From NCBI GenBank assembly GCA_910583785.1, contig CAJTZK010000018.1:1-28294 (forward strand): 28,294 nucleotides of DNA. Reading direction: 5' to 3'. Shown here piece after piece: positions 7,618-13,660 of this stretch (the first letter of the stretch is position 1; the number at the start of each line of letters is the position of its first letter). A program made the translations under genes and the position numbers. Under the pieces are notes generated by a model. It ran no database searches, was not told where the DNA came from, and saw only the letters and a list, made by a program, of their open reading frames with translations. The DNA comes from an uncultured Oscillibacter sp. (GTDB lineage: Bacteria; Bacillota; Clostridia; Oscillospirales; Oscillospiraceae).

Positions 7618-7646
7618 ATTATAGACAGCCCGGGAAGCATTGTCAA
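7618..7646 (-). promoter_or_regulatory. Consensus SigA promoter of the mgtC pair
   Basis: Perfect -35 TTGACA (7641-7646), 17-bp spacer and perfect -10 TATAAT (7618-7623) on the minus strand. The rest of 7647-7771 holds no gene or clear signal. Confidence 0.88.
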
Positions 7647-7771
7647 CGTTTTCTGCCTCAAAGAGCGGCTTTTCGGCGGGTTTGACAAATAGAAACCGGG
7701 GTTTTAGGCGTTTTGCCAGATAGAAAAGGCGGGCATTCCAGCCGACTGTACGCAAACGTTGTCCCTGCTTT

Positions 7772-8161
7772 TCAGCGGATGACGGCGAAGTACAGCCACA
7801 GGCCGAAGGGGATGATGATCTGAAGGGCCAGAATCACGGGCACGCCGATCTTGAACGCCTTGTGGAGGGTCTTGTGGTGGAAGGCCTTCATGCCAAGCAG
7901 GGCCCCGATGCTGCCCCCCGCCGCCGCCAGCAGGAGCAGGTTCTTCTCCGGCACCCGGCGGACGGTGTCCTTCTTCTCCTTCCGCTTGGCCTGGAGCTTG
8001 TCCGCGCCGAAGACGAAGAAGGTGATGACGTTGATGAACACCAGCCAGATGGCCAGCAGGCCCCAGGGGGAGCCGACGACGGCCCAAATAAAGTCGTTGC
8101 GGACCTCCGGCAAAAACAGAGCCTTTTCGCGGTACCCGGCGGAGAGAAGGGCGATGTTCAT
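7772..8161 (-). CDS. DUF1294 family membrane protein
   Basis: A 129-residue protein with about three to four membrane segments. The DUF1294 core is visible: WLVFINVITFFVFGADKLQA, then KDTVRRVPEKNLLLLAAAGG and IGALLGMKAFHHKTLH. Members are small inner-membrane proteins of unknown function, sometimes fused to cold-shock domains. The ATG at 8161 is chosen because GAGGTG lies 6 nt upstream; the in-frame GTG at 8170 overlaps that site. About 25 residues precede the usual domain start and are not conserved. It stands alone, with repeat DNA upstream, and I see no convincing promoter. Confidence 0.85.
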   Translation of the reverse strand: MNIALLSAGYREKALFLPEVRNDFIWAVVGSPWGLLAIWLVFINVITFFVFGADKLQAKRKEKKDTVRRVPEKNLLLLAAAGGSIGALLGMKAFHHKTLHKAFKIGVPVILALQIIIPFGLWLYFAVIR

Positions 8162-8216
8162 GATGTACACCTCGTTTCAAATATGGAGATAGGAGCTGGG
8201 CGCCGAAAGGAGAAAC

Positions 8217-8281
8217 GGGCGATTGATAATCGCCCCTACGGTCGGTGGGTCCGCCTGCGTAGGGGCGGCTATCAGCCGCCC
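8217..8281. repeat. Paired hairpins with GTAGGGGCG-type ends, dispersed intergenic repeat
   Basis: GGGCGATT/AATCGCCC (8217-8235) and GGGCGGCT/AGCCGCCC (8263-8281) face each other around an inner inverted repeat CCCCTACG/CGTAGGGG. The GTAGGGGC word recurs at 23320-23349 and 23748-23830, so this looks like a genome-wide repeat family. Confidence 0.7.
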
Positions 8282-8305
8282 GCCGATTTTGGAGCCGCCC
8301 GAGGG

Positions 8306-8341
8306 AAAATGGACCGGCTGGGTTTCCAGCCGGTCCATTTT
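8306..8341 (-). terminator. Terminator downstream of psuG
   Basis: A perfect 16-bp inverted repeat (8306-8321 and 8326-8341, 4-nt loop) begins AAAATGGACC and ends GGTCCATTTT. On the minus strand the stem ends in a run of U, 11 nt beyond the psuG stop. It is symmetrical and would stop transcripts from either side. Confidence 0.88.
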
Positions 8342-8351
8342 AACACAGGTT

Positions 8352-9281
8352 TCAGTTCTTGGCAAGGGCCGCCAGCTCCGCCGCCGTCTTGGCGGCGAGG
8401 CGGGCATTATTGAACACCAGCTGGATGTTGCTGTCCAGGGAGCTGCCCCCGGTGAGCTCCTTGATCTTCGCCAGCAGGAAGGGGGTGGTTTCCTTTCCGT
8501 GGATGCCCTTTACCTTGGCCTCGTCCACCGCGTCGGAGATGGCTTTTCCGATGACGTCCGCGTCCATGGAGTACTCCTCCGGAATGGGGTTCGTCACCAG
8601 CATGCCGCCGCCCAGGCCCATGTCCTGCTTGACATAGAAGGTCTTGGCCAGGTCCGCCGGGGTGTCGATGCGGTAGTCCACGGCGAAGCCGGACTTCCGG
8701 GTGTAGAAGGCGGGGAGCTCCCCGGTGCCGTAGCCGATGACGGGCACGCCGTGGGTCTCCAGGTACTCCAGGGTCAGCCCCAGGTCCAGGATGGACTTGG
8801 CCCCGGCGCAGACCACCATGACGGGCGTCCGGGCCAGCTCCTCCAGGTCGGCGGAGATGTCCATGGTAGTCTCGGCGCCCCGGTGGACGCCGCCGATGCC
8901 GCCCGTGGCGAAGACCTGGATGCCCGCCATGTGGGCGATGATCATGGTGGTGGTAACGGTGGTGGCTCCGTCCTTCCCCTGGGCCACCAGGATGGGGAGG
9001 TCCCGGCGGCTGGCCTTGGCCACGCCCGCGCCCGTCTTGCCCAGGTAATCAATCTCCTCGTGGGAGAGGCCCGCCTTCAGGCGGCCGCCCAGGACGGCGA
9101 TGGTGGCGGGGACGGCTCCGTTCTCCCGGATGATGGCCTCCACCTTCAGGGCGGTCTCCACATTCTGGGGATAGGGCATGCCGTGGGAGATGATGGTGGA
9201 CTCCAGGGCCACCACGGGCTTTCCGGCGGCCAGGGCCTCCTTGACCTCGGGGGCGACGTCCAGATACTTGTTCATGTTCAT
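8352..9281 (-). CDS. psuG: Pseudouridine-5'-phosphate glycosidase
   Basis: PsuG splits pseudouridine 5'-phosphate into uracil and ribose 5-phosphate by breaking the C-C glycosidic bond. The 309-residue protein shows the family blocks: VVALESTIISHGMPYPQN with the conserved Glu, GKTGAGVAKASRRDLP, GATTVTTTM, FATGGIGGVHRGAE, MVVCAGAKSILDLGLTLEYL with the catalytic-type Lys, and LVFNNARLAAK with the conserved Asn. The ATG at 9281 has GGAGGT 7 nt upstream. The matching kinase lies 45 nt upstream in the same direction, so both reactions of pseudouridine breakdown are encoded together. A terminator follows 11 nt after the stop. Confidence 0.96.
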   Translation of the reverse strand: MNMNKYLDVAPEVKEALAAGKPVVALESTIISHGMPYPQNVETALKVEAIIRENGAVPATIAVLGGRLKAGLSHEEIDYLGKTGAGVAKASRRDLPILVAQGKDGATTVTTTMIIAHMAGIQVFATGGIGGVHRGAETTMDISADLEELARTPVMVVCAGAKSILDLGLTLEYLETHGVPVIGYGTGELPAFYTRKSGFAVDYRIDTPADLAKTFYVKQDMGLGGGMLVTNPIPEEYSMDADVIGKAISDAVDEAKVKGIHGKETTPFLLAKIKELTGGSSLDSNIQLVFNNARLAAKTAAELAALAKN

Positions 9282-9326
9282 AATGATGACCTCCAAATAT
9301 GATAAATGTCTGAATGGATCAACGGG

Positions 9327-10412
9327 TTAAAGGGCGGCTTCCAAGCGGGTCCGCAGGGCCTCCTCGCCCAGGCCGGGGTTGATAGTCTCCCTGCTCTCCA
9401 TGGCGATGGAGGAGGCGGCCAGGCCCGCCCGGGCGGCGTCCGCCAGGTCCGTGCCCTGGAGATAGGCCCAGGTGATGGCGGCCATGAACGCGTCCCCGCA
9501 GCCAGTGGCGTTCACCAGCTCCGCCGGGAGGCAGGGCAGCCGCACCCGGCCGCTGTGGTCCGCGGCGAAGACCCCGTCCGCTCCCAGGGAGATGAACACC
9601 CGGCGCAGGCCGGTTTCCAGCAACGCGCCGGCGGCCCGGTTCAAGCTGGCCTCGTCCGTAATGGGCACCCCGGAGAGGAGCTCCGCCTCCAGGCGGTTGG
9701 GCTTCAGGGTGTGGAGCTTCCCCAGGACAGGCTTTAATTTCACGGCCTTGGCCGTGGACACCGGGTCGGCGAAGAGGGGGGCGGCGCAGTTCTCCGCCAG
9801 CCAGGCGATGCTCTCCTCCGGGATGTTGGTGTCGAGGACCACCACCTGGCTGGCGTCCAGCAGCTTGTGCCGCTGGGCCAGGGCCTGGGGCGTCAGGTGC
9901 TGGTAAATCTCCATGTCGCTGACGGCCAGGGCCATGTCCCCCCGCTCGTCGTTGATGAAGAGATAGGTGGAGGTCCGCCCGCCGGGAATGACGGGGGACT
10001 GGGAGATGTCGATGCCCAGCTCCCCGCAGCTGGCGGCCAGCTTCTGGGCGTTCAGGTCGTCCCCGAAGGCGGTCAGCAGCCGCACGTCCAGGCCCAGCAG
10101 GGCCATGTTGTGGGCGATGTTCCGCCCCACGCCCCCCAGGGAGGAGTTTACGGTCCCGGGGTTGGAATCCCGGGAGACCAGCGCCGCCTCCGGGCGGCCC
10201 CCGATGTCCACGTTGACGCCCCCGACGACGGTGACATAGGGCGCGGTCTGGACAATGTAGCCCTTTCCGGTGATATAGCCCTTTTTCATCAGGTTGGAGA
10301 TATGCACGGCGACGGAGGAGCGGGTAATCCCCGCCTTGTCCGCCAGCTCCTTTTGGGAGATGAGGGGGTTTTCCTCGATCCAGTTGAGCAGCTGCCGTTC
10401 CCGCTTGGTCAT
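9327..10412 (-). CDS. PfkB-family pseudouridine kinase with N-terminal winged helix-turn-helix
   Basis: A 361-residue fusion. Residues 1 to about 55 form an MarR/Lrp-like winged HTH (LLNWIEENPLISQKELADKA, ITRSSVAVHISNLMKKGYI). The rest is a PfkB sugar kinase with VVGGVNVDIGG, SLGGVGRNIAHNMALLG and the catalytic loop NATGCGD (Asp307). Together with psuG downstream this is a PsuK-type kinase that phosphorylates pseudouridine. The HTH suggests the enzyme also controls its own operon; a near-perfect palindrome at its transcription start supports that, but it is inference. The ATG at 10412 has GGAGGTGG 4-6 nt upstream. Other HTH-PfkB kinases act on nucleosides, so the exact substrate rests on the psuG linkage. 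Confidence 0.9.
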   Translation of the reverse strand: MTKRERQLLNWIEENPLISQKELADKAGITRSSVAVHISNLMKKGYITGKGYIVQTAPYVTVVGGVNVDIGGRPEAALVSRDSNPGTVNSSLGGVGRNIAHNMALLGLDVRLLTAFGDDLNAQKLAASCGELGIDISQSPVIPGGRTSTYLFINDERGDMALAVSDMEIYQHLTPQALAQRHKLLDASQVVVLDTNIPEESIAWLAENCAAPLFADPVSTAKAVKLKPVLGKLHTLKPNRLEAELLSGVPITDEASLNRAAGALLETGLRRVFISLGADGVFAADHSGRVRLPCLPAELVNATGCGDAFMAAITWAYLQGTDLADAARAGLAASSIAMESRETINPGLGEEALRTRLEAAL

Positions 10413-10437
10413 GGTCCACCTCCGTATAAGCAATCAT

Positions 10438-10454
10438 TTAGTTTATTAATCTAA
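10438..10454 (-). promoter_or_regulatory. Palindromic operator candidate of the psuK-psuG operon
   Basis: TTAGaTTAaTAAaCTAA read on the minus strand is a 17-bp palindrome with 14 of 16 paired positions matching. It lies between the -10 box and the ribosome-binding site, over the expected start point, where a bound repressor would block initiation. Confidence 0.6.
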
Positions 10455-10459
10455 TGTTT

Positions 10460-10487
10460 ATTATAGCGGATATTTCCCATTTGTCAA
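10460..10487 (-). promoter_or_regulatory. SigA promoter of the psuK-psuG operon
   Basis: Perfect -35 TTGACA (10482-10487) and perfect -10 TATAAT (10460-10465), 16 bp apart, on the minus strand. Confidence 0.85.
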
Positions 10488-10568
10488 GGGGAATTTTTCA
10501 AAAGCGCAGGAAATTTTTGGGGGAACGCCTTGTAAAGACCGCTCCTCCTGGCATGCGGCACACCCCTC

Positions 10569-10597
10569 TTGCGGCGGGGCGGAAAACGTGGTAACAT
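10569..10597 (+). promoter_or_regulatory. SigA promoter of the membrane-anchored hypothetical gene
   Basis: -35 TTGCGG (10569-10574), 17-bp spacer, -10 TAACAT (10592-10597). A strong AAAGGAGGGAG follows before the ATG at 10628. Confidence 0.65.
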
Positions 10598-10627
10598 AGA
10601 GCCATCAAATAAAAAGGAGGGAGTCCT

Positions 10628-11068
10628 ATGCGCCAGAAGCTGACCGCCTCCCAATGGGCCATCCTGGTCCTGGGCGCCGGGCTGATGATTTCCCTGATCA
10701 CCAACCTCTATCTCTTTCAGCAGAGAAACGCCCCCCTGCCCCATCTGCGGGGCACCTACTGTACCAACGCCTCGCTTCCGGGAGGGGTGTATCTGATTTT
10801 TGACGGCCAGGGCCGCTTCTGCCGCTATACCCAGACGGAGGGCGTCCTGGACGACGGGACCTGCCAGGACCTGGGCGAGGGGCGGTACACCCTCCGCTCC
10901 GAAGAGGGCCGGGGGTTCGGGGCCGTGCAGAACCGGGACGGCGTGTACCTCTTTGACGGTGAGGAACAGGACGTCTCCTTTTTCCCGAAGCTGAAGGAAT
11001 TCGGCGGCGCCTATATGCTCTTTGGCATCCCCGGCGAATACCCGGACTGGCTGCGGCCTCCGGCCTGA
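10628..11068 (+). CDS. Membrane-anchored protein of unknown function
   Basis: 146 residues. One N-terminal membrane segment (about residues 9-30, QWAILVLGAGLMISLITNLY) is followed by an extracytoplasmic domain of about 110 residues with a beta-rich pattern (LRGTYCTNASLPGGVYLIFD, then FCRYTQ and GRYTLRSEEG). Alternating polar and hydrophobic residues and repeated Gly turns suggest a small barrel or sandwich; the Cys residues in TYCT, RFCRY and TCQD might form a disulfide. No lipobox follows the segment. The gene has its own promoter and terminator and stands alone. I do not recognise the family. Confidence 0.75.
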   Translation: MRQKLTASQWAILVLGAGLMISLITNLYLFQQRNAPLPHLRGTYCTNASLPGGVYLIFDGQGRFCRYTQTEGVLDDGTCQDLGEGRYTLRSEEGRGFGAVQNRDGVYLFDGEEQDVSFFPKLKEFGGAYMLFGIPGEYPDWLRPPA

Positions 11069-11107
11069 AAACGCGCCTCCCCCGCCAAACGCGGGGGAGG
11101 CGTTTTA
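11069..11107 (+). terminator. Intrinsic terminator after the membrane-anchored gene
   Basis: An 11-bp stem GCCTCCCCCGC/GCGGGGGAGGC (11075-11085 and 11091-11101) is extended by flanking AAAAC/GTTTT pairs and ends in GTTTTA, directly after the stop at 11068. Confidence 0.88.
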
Positions 11108-11143
11108 ATTGTGGAAGTCCCGCCGATAGGAGGGTGGGCCCGG

Positions 11144-11176
11144 AGGGAATGGCCTGGCCAAGGGGGCAGGCCCCAC
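11144..11176. repeat. Copy A of a dispersed GGCCTGGCC-type hairpin repeat
   Basis: GGGAATGGCCTGGCCA, then AGGGGGCAGGCCCCACA. Two closely related copies lie at 23858-23893 and 25980-26017. Apart from this repeat and the shared 17-mer at 11186-11202, the 255-bp gap before the LytTR gene holds no other clear element. Confidence 0.65.
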
Positions 11177-11185
11177 AGTCCACAT

Positions 11186-11202
11186 CAGGTTAGCGGCAGC
11201 GA
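11186..11202. repeat. 17-bp word shared with 28161-28177
   Basis: CAGGTTAGCGGCAGCGA occurs here and, as its reverse complement, at 28161-28177. Both sites are intergenic and GC-rich repeat DNA surrounds both. Confidence 0.55.
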
Positions 11203-11308
11203 GGAGGACCGGACAGTCCTTACATCGGCCGCCAGGGCAAGTAACCCCCCCGTCCCGGCAAGGGGCGCTCCACCTGTCCCTCCAAAGGGACCAATCATCC
11301 GTCCCCCC

Positions 11309-11337
11309 TGGACGGCGGGGCGCTCTTTGGGTATACT
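11309..11337 (+). promoter_or_regulatory. Promoter of the LytTR-DUF3021 operon
   Basis: -35 TGGACG (11309-11314), 17-bp spacer, -10 TATACT (11332-11337). The leader to the TTG start is about 20 nt. Confidence 0.6.
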
Positions 11338-11361
11338 GAGGGCAGAGAGGAGGCGGGCGCT

Positions 11362-11799
11362 TTGAAAATTGACGTGACCCTGGACCCGGCCCTGGAGGAG
11401 CTGCTGGTAAAGGTGCTCTCCCCAGGGGAGACGGAGGAACTCCGGGCCCTCCTGCGGCGGCTGGAGGAGCCCCGGCGGCTGACGGGCTTCCGGGAGGGCT
11501 CTGCCGTGCCCCTGGAGGCGGCGGAGGTCCTGCGCTTTTATGGCGAGGACAAGGAGGTCCGGGCCCAGGCCCTGGACGGGGAGGTCTACACCGTCCGCCT
11601 CCGGCTGTATGAATTGGAGGAGCGGCTGGACCGGAAGGCCTTTGTCCGGGTGTCCCACTCGGAAATCGTCAACTGGAAGCGGGTGACGGCCCTGGACCTG
11701 AGCCTGTCCGGCACCATCCGGGTAACCCTGGAGGGGGGCGTGGCCACCTACGTCTCCCGGCGGTACGTGAAGAAAATTAAGGAGGTGCTGGGGATATGA
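11362..11799 (+). CDS. LytTR DNA-binding domain transcriptional regulator
   Basis: A 145-residue cytosolic regulator. The first 45 residues are a charged helical segment with no receiver domain. The LytTR domain fills the rest: VPLEAAEVLRFYGEDKEV, YTVRLRLYELEERLDRKAFV, RVSHSEIVNWKRVTALDLSL and VATYVSRRYVKKIKEVLG. The start is TTG at 11362 with GAGAGGAGG 8 nt upstream. It overlaps the next gene by 4 bp (ATGA). Short LytTR regulators encoded with a DUF3021 membrane protein are a recurrent clostridial and streptococcal pair, in which the membrane partner probably senses or restrains the regulator. Confidence 0.9.
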   Translation: MKIDVTLDPALEELLVKVLSPGETEELRALLRRLEEPRRLTGFREGSAVPLEAAEVLRFYGEDKEVRAQALDGEVYTVRLRLYELEERLDRKAFVRVSHSEIVNWKRVTALDLSLSGTIRVTLEGGVATYVSRRYVKKIKEVLGI

Positions 11800-12623
11800 G
11801 CAAATCCGAAGTCCGGCGGGAATTTCTCCGGCGGACCAAGGCGGGCTTCCCCTGGGGAATCGCCCTGGTCTATCTGGTGTTTGTGCTGGGAAACGCCTTC
11901 ACCATCCCCAGGCCGGAGGGCGGAAATCTGCTGGTGGTGCCCGGGGCCATGGCGGAGGCCTATGGAAGCCCGGTGGCGGCGGCCCTGGCCCAGTTTTTCT
12001 GGTCCGGCCTCCTGGGGGCGGCGCTGAACACCATGGAGGTTCCCTTCCTTCTGGAGCGGCGGACCCTCCTCTGGTCCGGGGCCCATTTTCTGGGGACGGC
12101 GGCGGTGTTCTCCCTGGCGGGGTGGCGGTGCCGGTGGTTCCCCATCCGGGAGAGCTGGCTGTGCCTTCTGGGCCTGCTGCTTTTGCTGTACGTGCTGAAA
12201 TGGTCCGTCCGGTTTCTGGAGTGGCAGTCCGACGTGTGGGCCATCCGGAAATCCTCCGGCCTGGAGGGGGCGGACCCGCCCTGGAAAACCCTGGCCCCGT
12301 ACCTTCTTCTGGCGGCGGCGGTGGAGCTGCTGCTGCCCCCGGGCCTGCGGCTGGCGGACGCCCGGGATTTCCCGGTGCTGACGGGAATTTTTTACCCCTT
12401 CCTGGTCCTGCCGCTGTTCTGCTTTTTCAGCGCCTGTCCTCTGGGAACCCGGCTCCGCCGCTGGTGGCTTCTCTACCCGGCGGCGTGCGCGGCGCTGACC
12501 CTGCCCTGCGTGTTTTGGCTGTACAACTACACGGCCCTGTTTCAGGCGTGGGCGGCGGGAGCCGCCGCCCTGGCGGGGGGGCTGCTGGGCGTGGTTTTGC
12601 GGCGGCTGAAAAAAAGGGAATAA
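11796..12623 (+). CDS. DUF3021-like membrane protein with an extra C-terminal membrane half
   Basis: 275 residues, strongly hydrophobic, about eight membrane segments. The N-terminal half resembles DUF3021: AGFPWGIALVYLVFVLG, LAQFFWSGLLGAAL, then TLLWSGAHFLGTAAVFSLAG before a Trp/Arg-rich turn. DUF3021 proteins are usually about 130-150 residues with four segments. Here a second four-segment half follows (KTLAPYLLLAAAVELLLPPG, FYPFLVLPLFCFFSACPLG, WWLLYPAACAALTLPCVFWL, and a last helix ending VLRRLKKRE). The ATGA overlap with the LytTR gene implies joint expression. The C-terminal half is not one I recognise, so family membership is moderate. Confidence 0.7.
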   Translation: MSKSEVRREFLRRTKAGFPWGIALVYLVFVLGNAFTIPRPEGGNLLVVPGAMAEAYGSPVAAALAQFFWSGLLGAALNTMEVPFLLERRTLLWSGAHFLGTAAVFSLAGWRCRWFPIRESWLCLLGLLLLLYVLKWSVRFLEWQSDVWAIRKSSGLEGADPPWKTLAPYLLLAAAVELLLPPGLRLADARDFPVLTGIFYPFLVLPLFCFFSACPLGTRLRRWWLLYPAACAALTLPCVFWLYNYTALFQAWAAGAAALAGGLLGVVLRRLKKRE

Positions 12624-12633
12624 CCCTGGAACC

Positions 12634-12677
12634 AAACCGCCTCCCTTTCCGTCTAAACGGGAAAAGGAGGCGGTTTT
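12634..12677 (+). promoter_or_regulatory. Terminator-like hairpin containing the ribosome-binding site of the lipoprotein gene
   Basis: AAACCGCCTCC (12634-12644) pairs perfectly with GGAGGCGGTTT (12666-12676); CTTTCCG/CGGGAAAA can extend the stem inward. It ends in TTTT just before the ATG at 12678. The 3' arm contains the Shine-Dalgarno AAAGGAGG, so the fold would both end upstream transcripts and hide the site. Confidence 0.65.
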
Positions 12678-13610
12678 ATGAAGCTCTGGAAACGCGTATT
12701 TATTCTGGCCCTCTGCCTATTGCTGACGGCCTGCGCCCCGGCGGCGGAAACGCCGGAGTCCCCGGCCCGGACGGAGGGCCCTGCGGCCCCGGCGGACCCC
12801 GCGGGCGTCCCGCCCTCTCTGGCGGAGGACGAAGAGCCCACGGTCCTCACCTGCCGCGTTGTGGACGGGGCGGAGGACGGAAATCTGCTTTTGGCGGAGC
12901 TGGACGAAGGGCTCTACGGCGGGACCGGGGTTTACCGGCTGAACGTAAAGGACGTGCCCGTGACCCTGGACGGCGAGGCGGCGGAGCCGTCGGTCCTGGA
13001 GGACGGCATGGCGGTGGACGTGGCCTTCAACGGCCATGTGCTGGAGAGCTTCCCGGCCCAATTGGGGGAGGTGTATTCCGTCTCCGCCTGGTCCCGTGGC
13101 CGGGGGCGGAACGGCGGCGGGACTATGTTTGATCTCTGCGGGCTGTACCTCCAGGTGCTGGACGACCTCTGGCAGAAGGACCCTGGGCTGAACGACGGCA
13201 TTACCCTGGCAGGGCTGGACCTGTCCCAGGCCCCCGGAGATTTGACGGAGAGCGAGAAAGCCGCCCTGGCCTGGCGCTTCGGGGAGCTCCACGGCGTGGA
13301 GGTGGTGACGGGGACCTTTGACGAGCTGAAGGAGCAGGGCTATTTCACCGCCTCCGCCATCAGCACCCCCGCCCCGGAGGAAGGGGAGGACTACAGCCGC
13401 CTCTGGTATCAGTGGGAGGACGGGTGCCTGTTCTCCATCACGCCCAACGAGGACCACGGGGGAGAGGCCGGGTCCCTGCCCACGCTGTTCTTCAACGCGG
13501 AGAAGTGGCGGTCCTCCCTGGGGGCGTATACCTTTTACGGCTGCTCCGCCACGTGGCCGGAGTCCGGGCCCTGGACGGGCTACCACATAGGCAGCGAGAT
13601 GATTTCGTGA
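12678..13610 (+). CDS. Lipoprotein of unknown function
   Basis: 310 residues. The N-terminus is a lipoprotein signal (KRVFILALCLLLTAC) with a lipobox LTAC and Cys19 as the lipidation site. A Pro/Ala/Glu-rich linker (to about residue 52) follows. Then comes a small beta domain (VLTCRVVDGAEDGNLLLAEL to FNGHVLESFPAQLGEVYSVS) that resembles the OB-like N-terminal part of several clostridial lipoproteins. The second half (DLCGLYLQVLDDLWQKDPGL onward, ending YTFYGCSATWPESGPW) is a separate globular domain I do not recognise. It sits on the outer face of the membrane. It lies 54 nt after the DUF3021-like gene, separated by the hairpin containing its ribosome-binding site. Confidence 0.8.
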   Translation: MKLWKRVFILALCLLLTACAPAAETPESPARTEGPAAPADPAGVPPSLAEDEEPTVLTCRVVDGAEDGNLLLAELDEGLYGGTGVYRLNVKDVPVTLDGEAAEPSVLEDGMAVDVAFNGHVLESFPAQLGEVYSVSAWSRGRGRNGGGTMFDLCGLYLQVLDDLWQKDPGLNDGITLAGLDLSQAPGDLTESEKAALAWRFGELHGVEVVTGTFDELKEQGYFTASAISTPAPEEGEDYSRLWYQWEDGCLFSITPNEDHGGEAGSLPTLFFNAEKWRSSLGAYTFYGCSATWPESGPWTGYHIGSEMIS

Positions 13611-13624
13611 GCGCCCAGCCCGCG

Positions 13625-13642
13625 CCCGCCCGTTAGGGCGGG
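13625..13642. terminator. GC hairpin between convergent lipoprotein and lepA genes
   Basis: CCCGCCC/GGGCGGG (13625-13631 and 13636-13642, loop GTTA). No U-tract follows on either strand, so termination strength is doubtful, but it is the only structure in the 50-bp gap. Confidence 0.4.
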
Positions 13643-13660
13643 TACATGCTGCCCCCGGGG

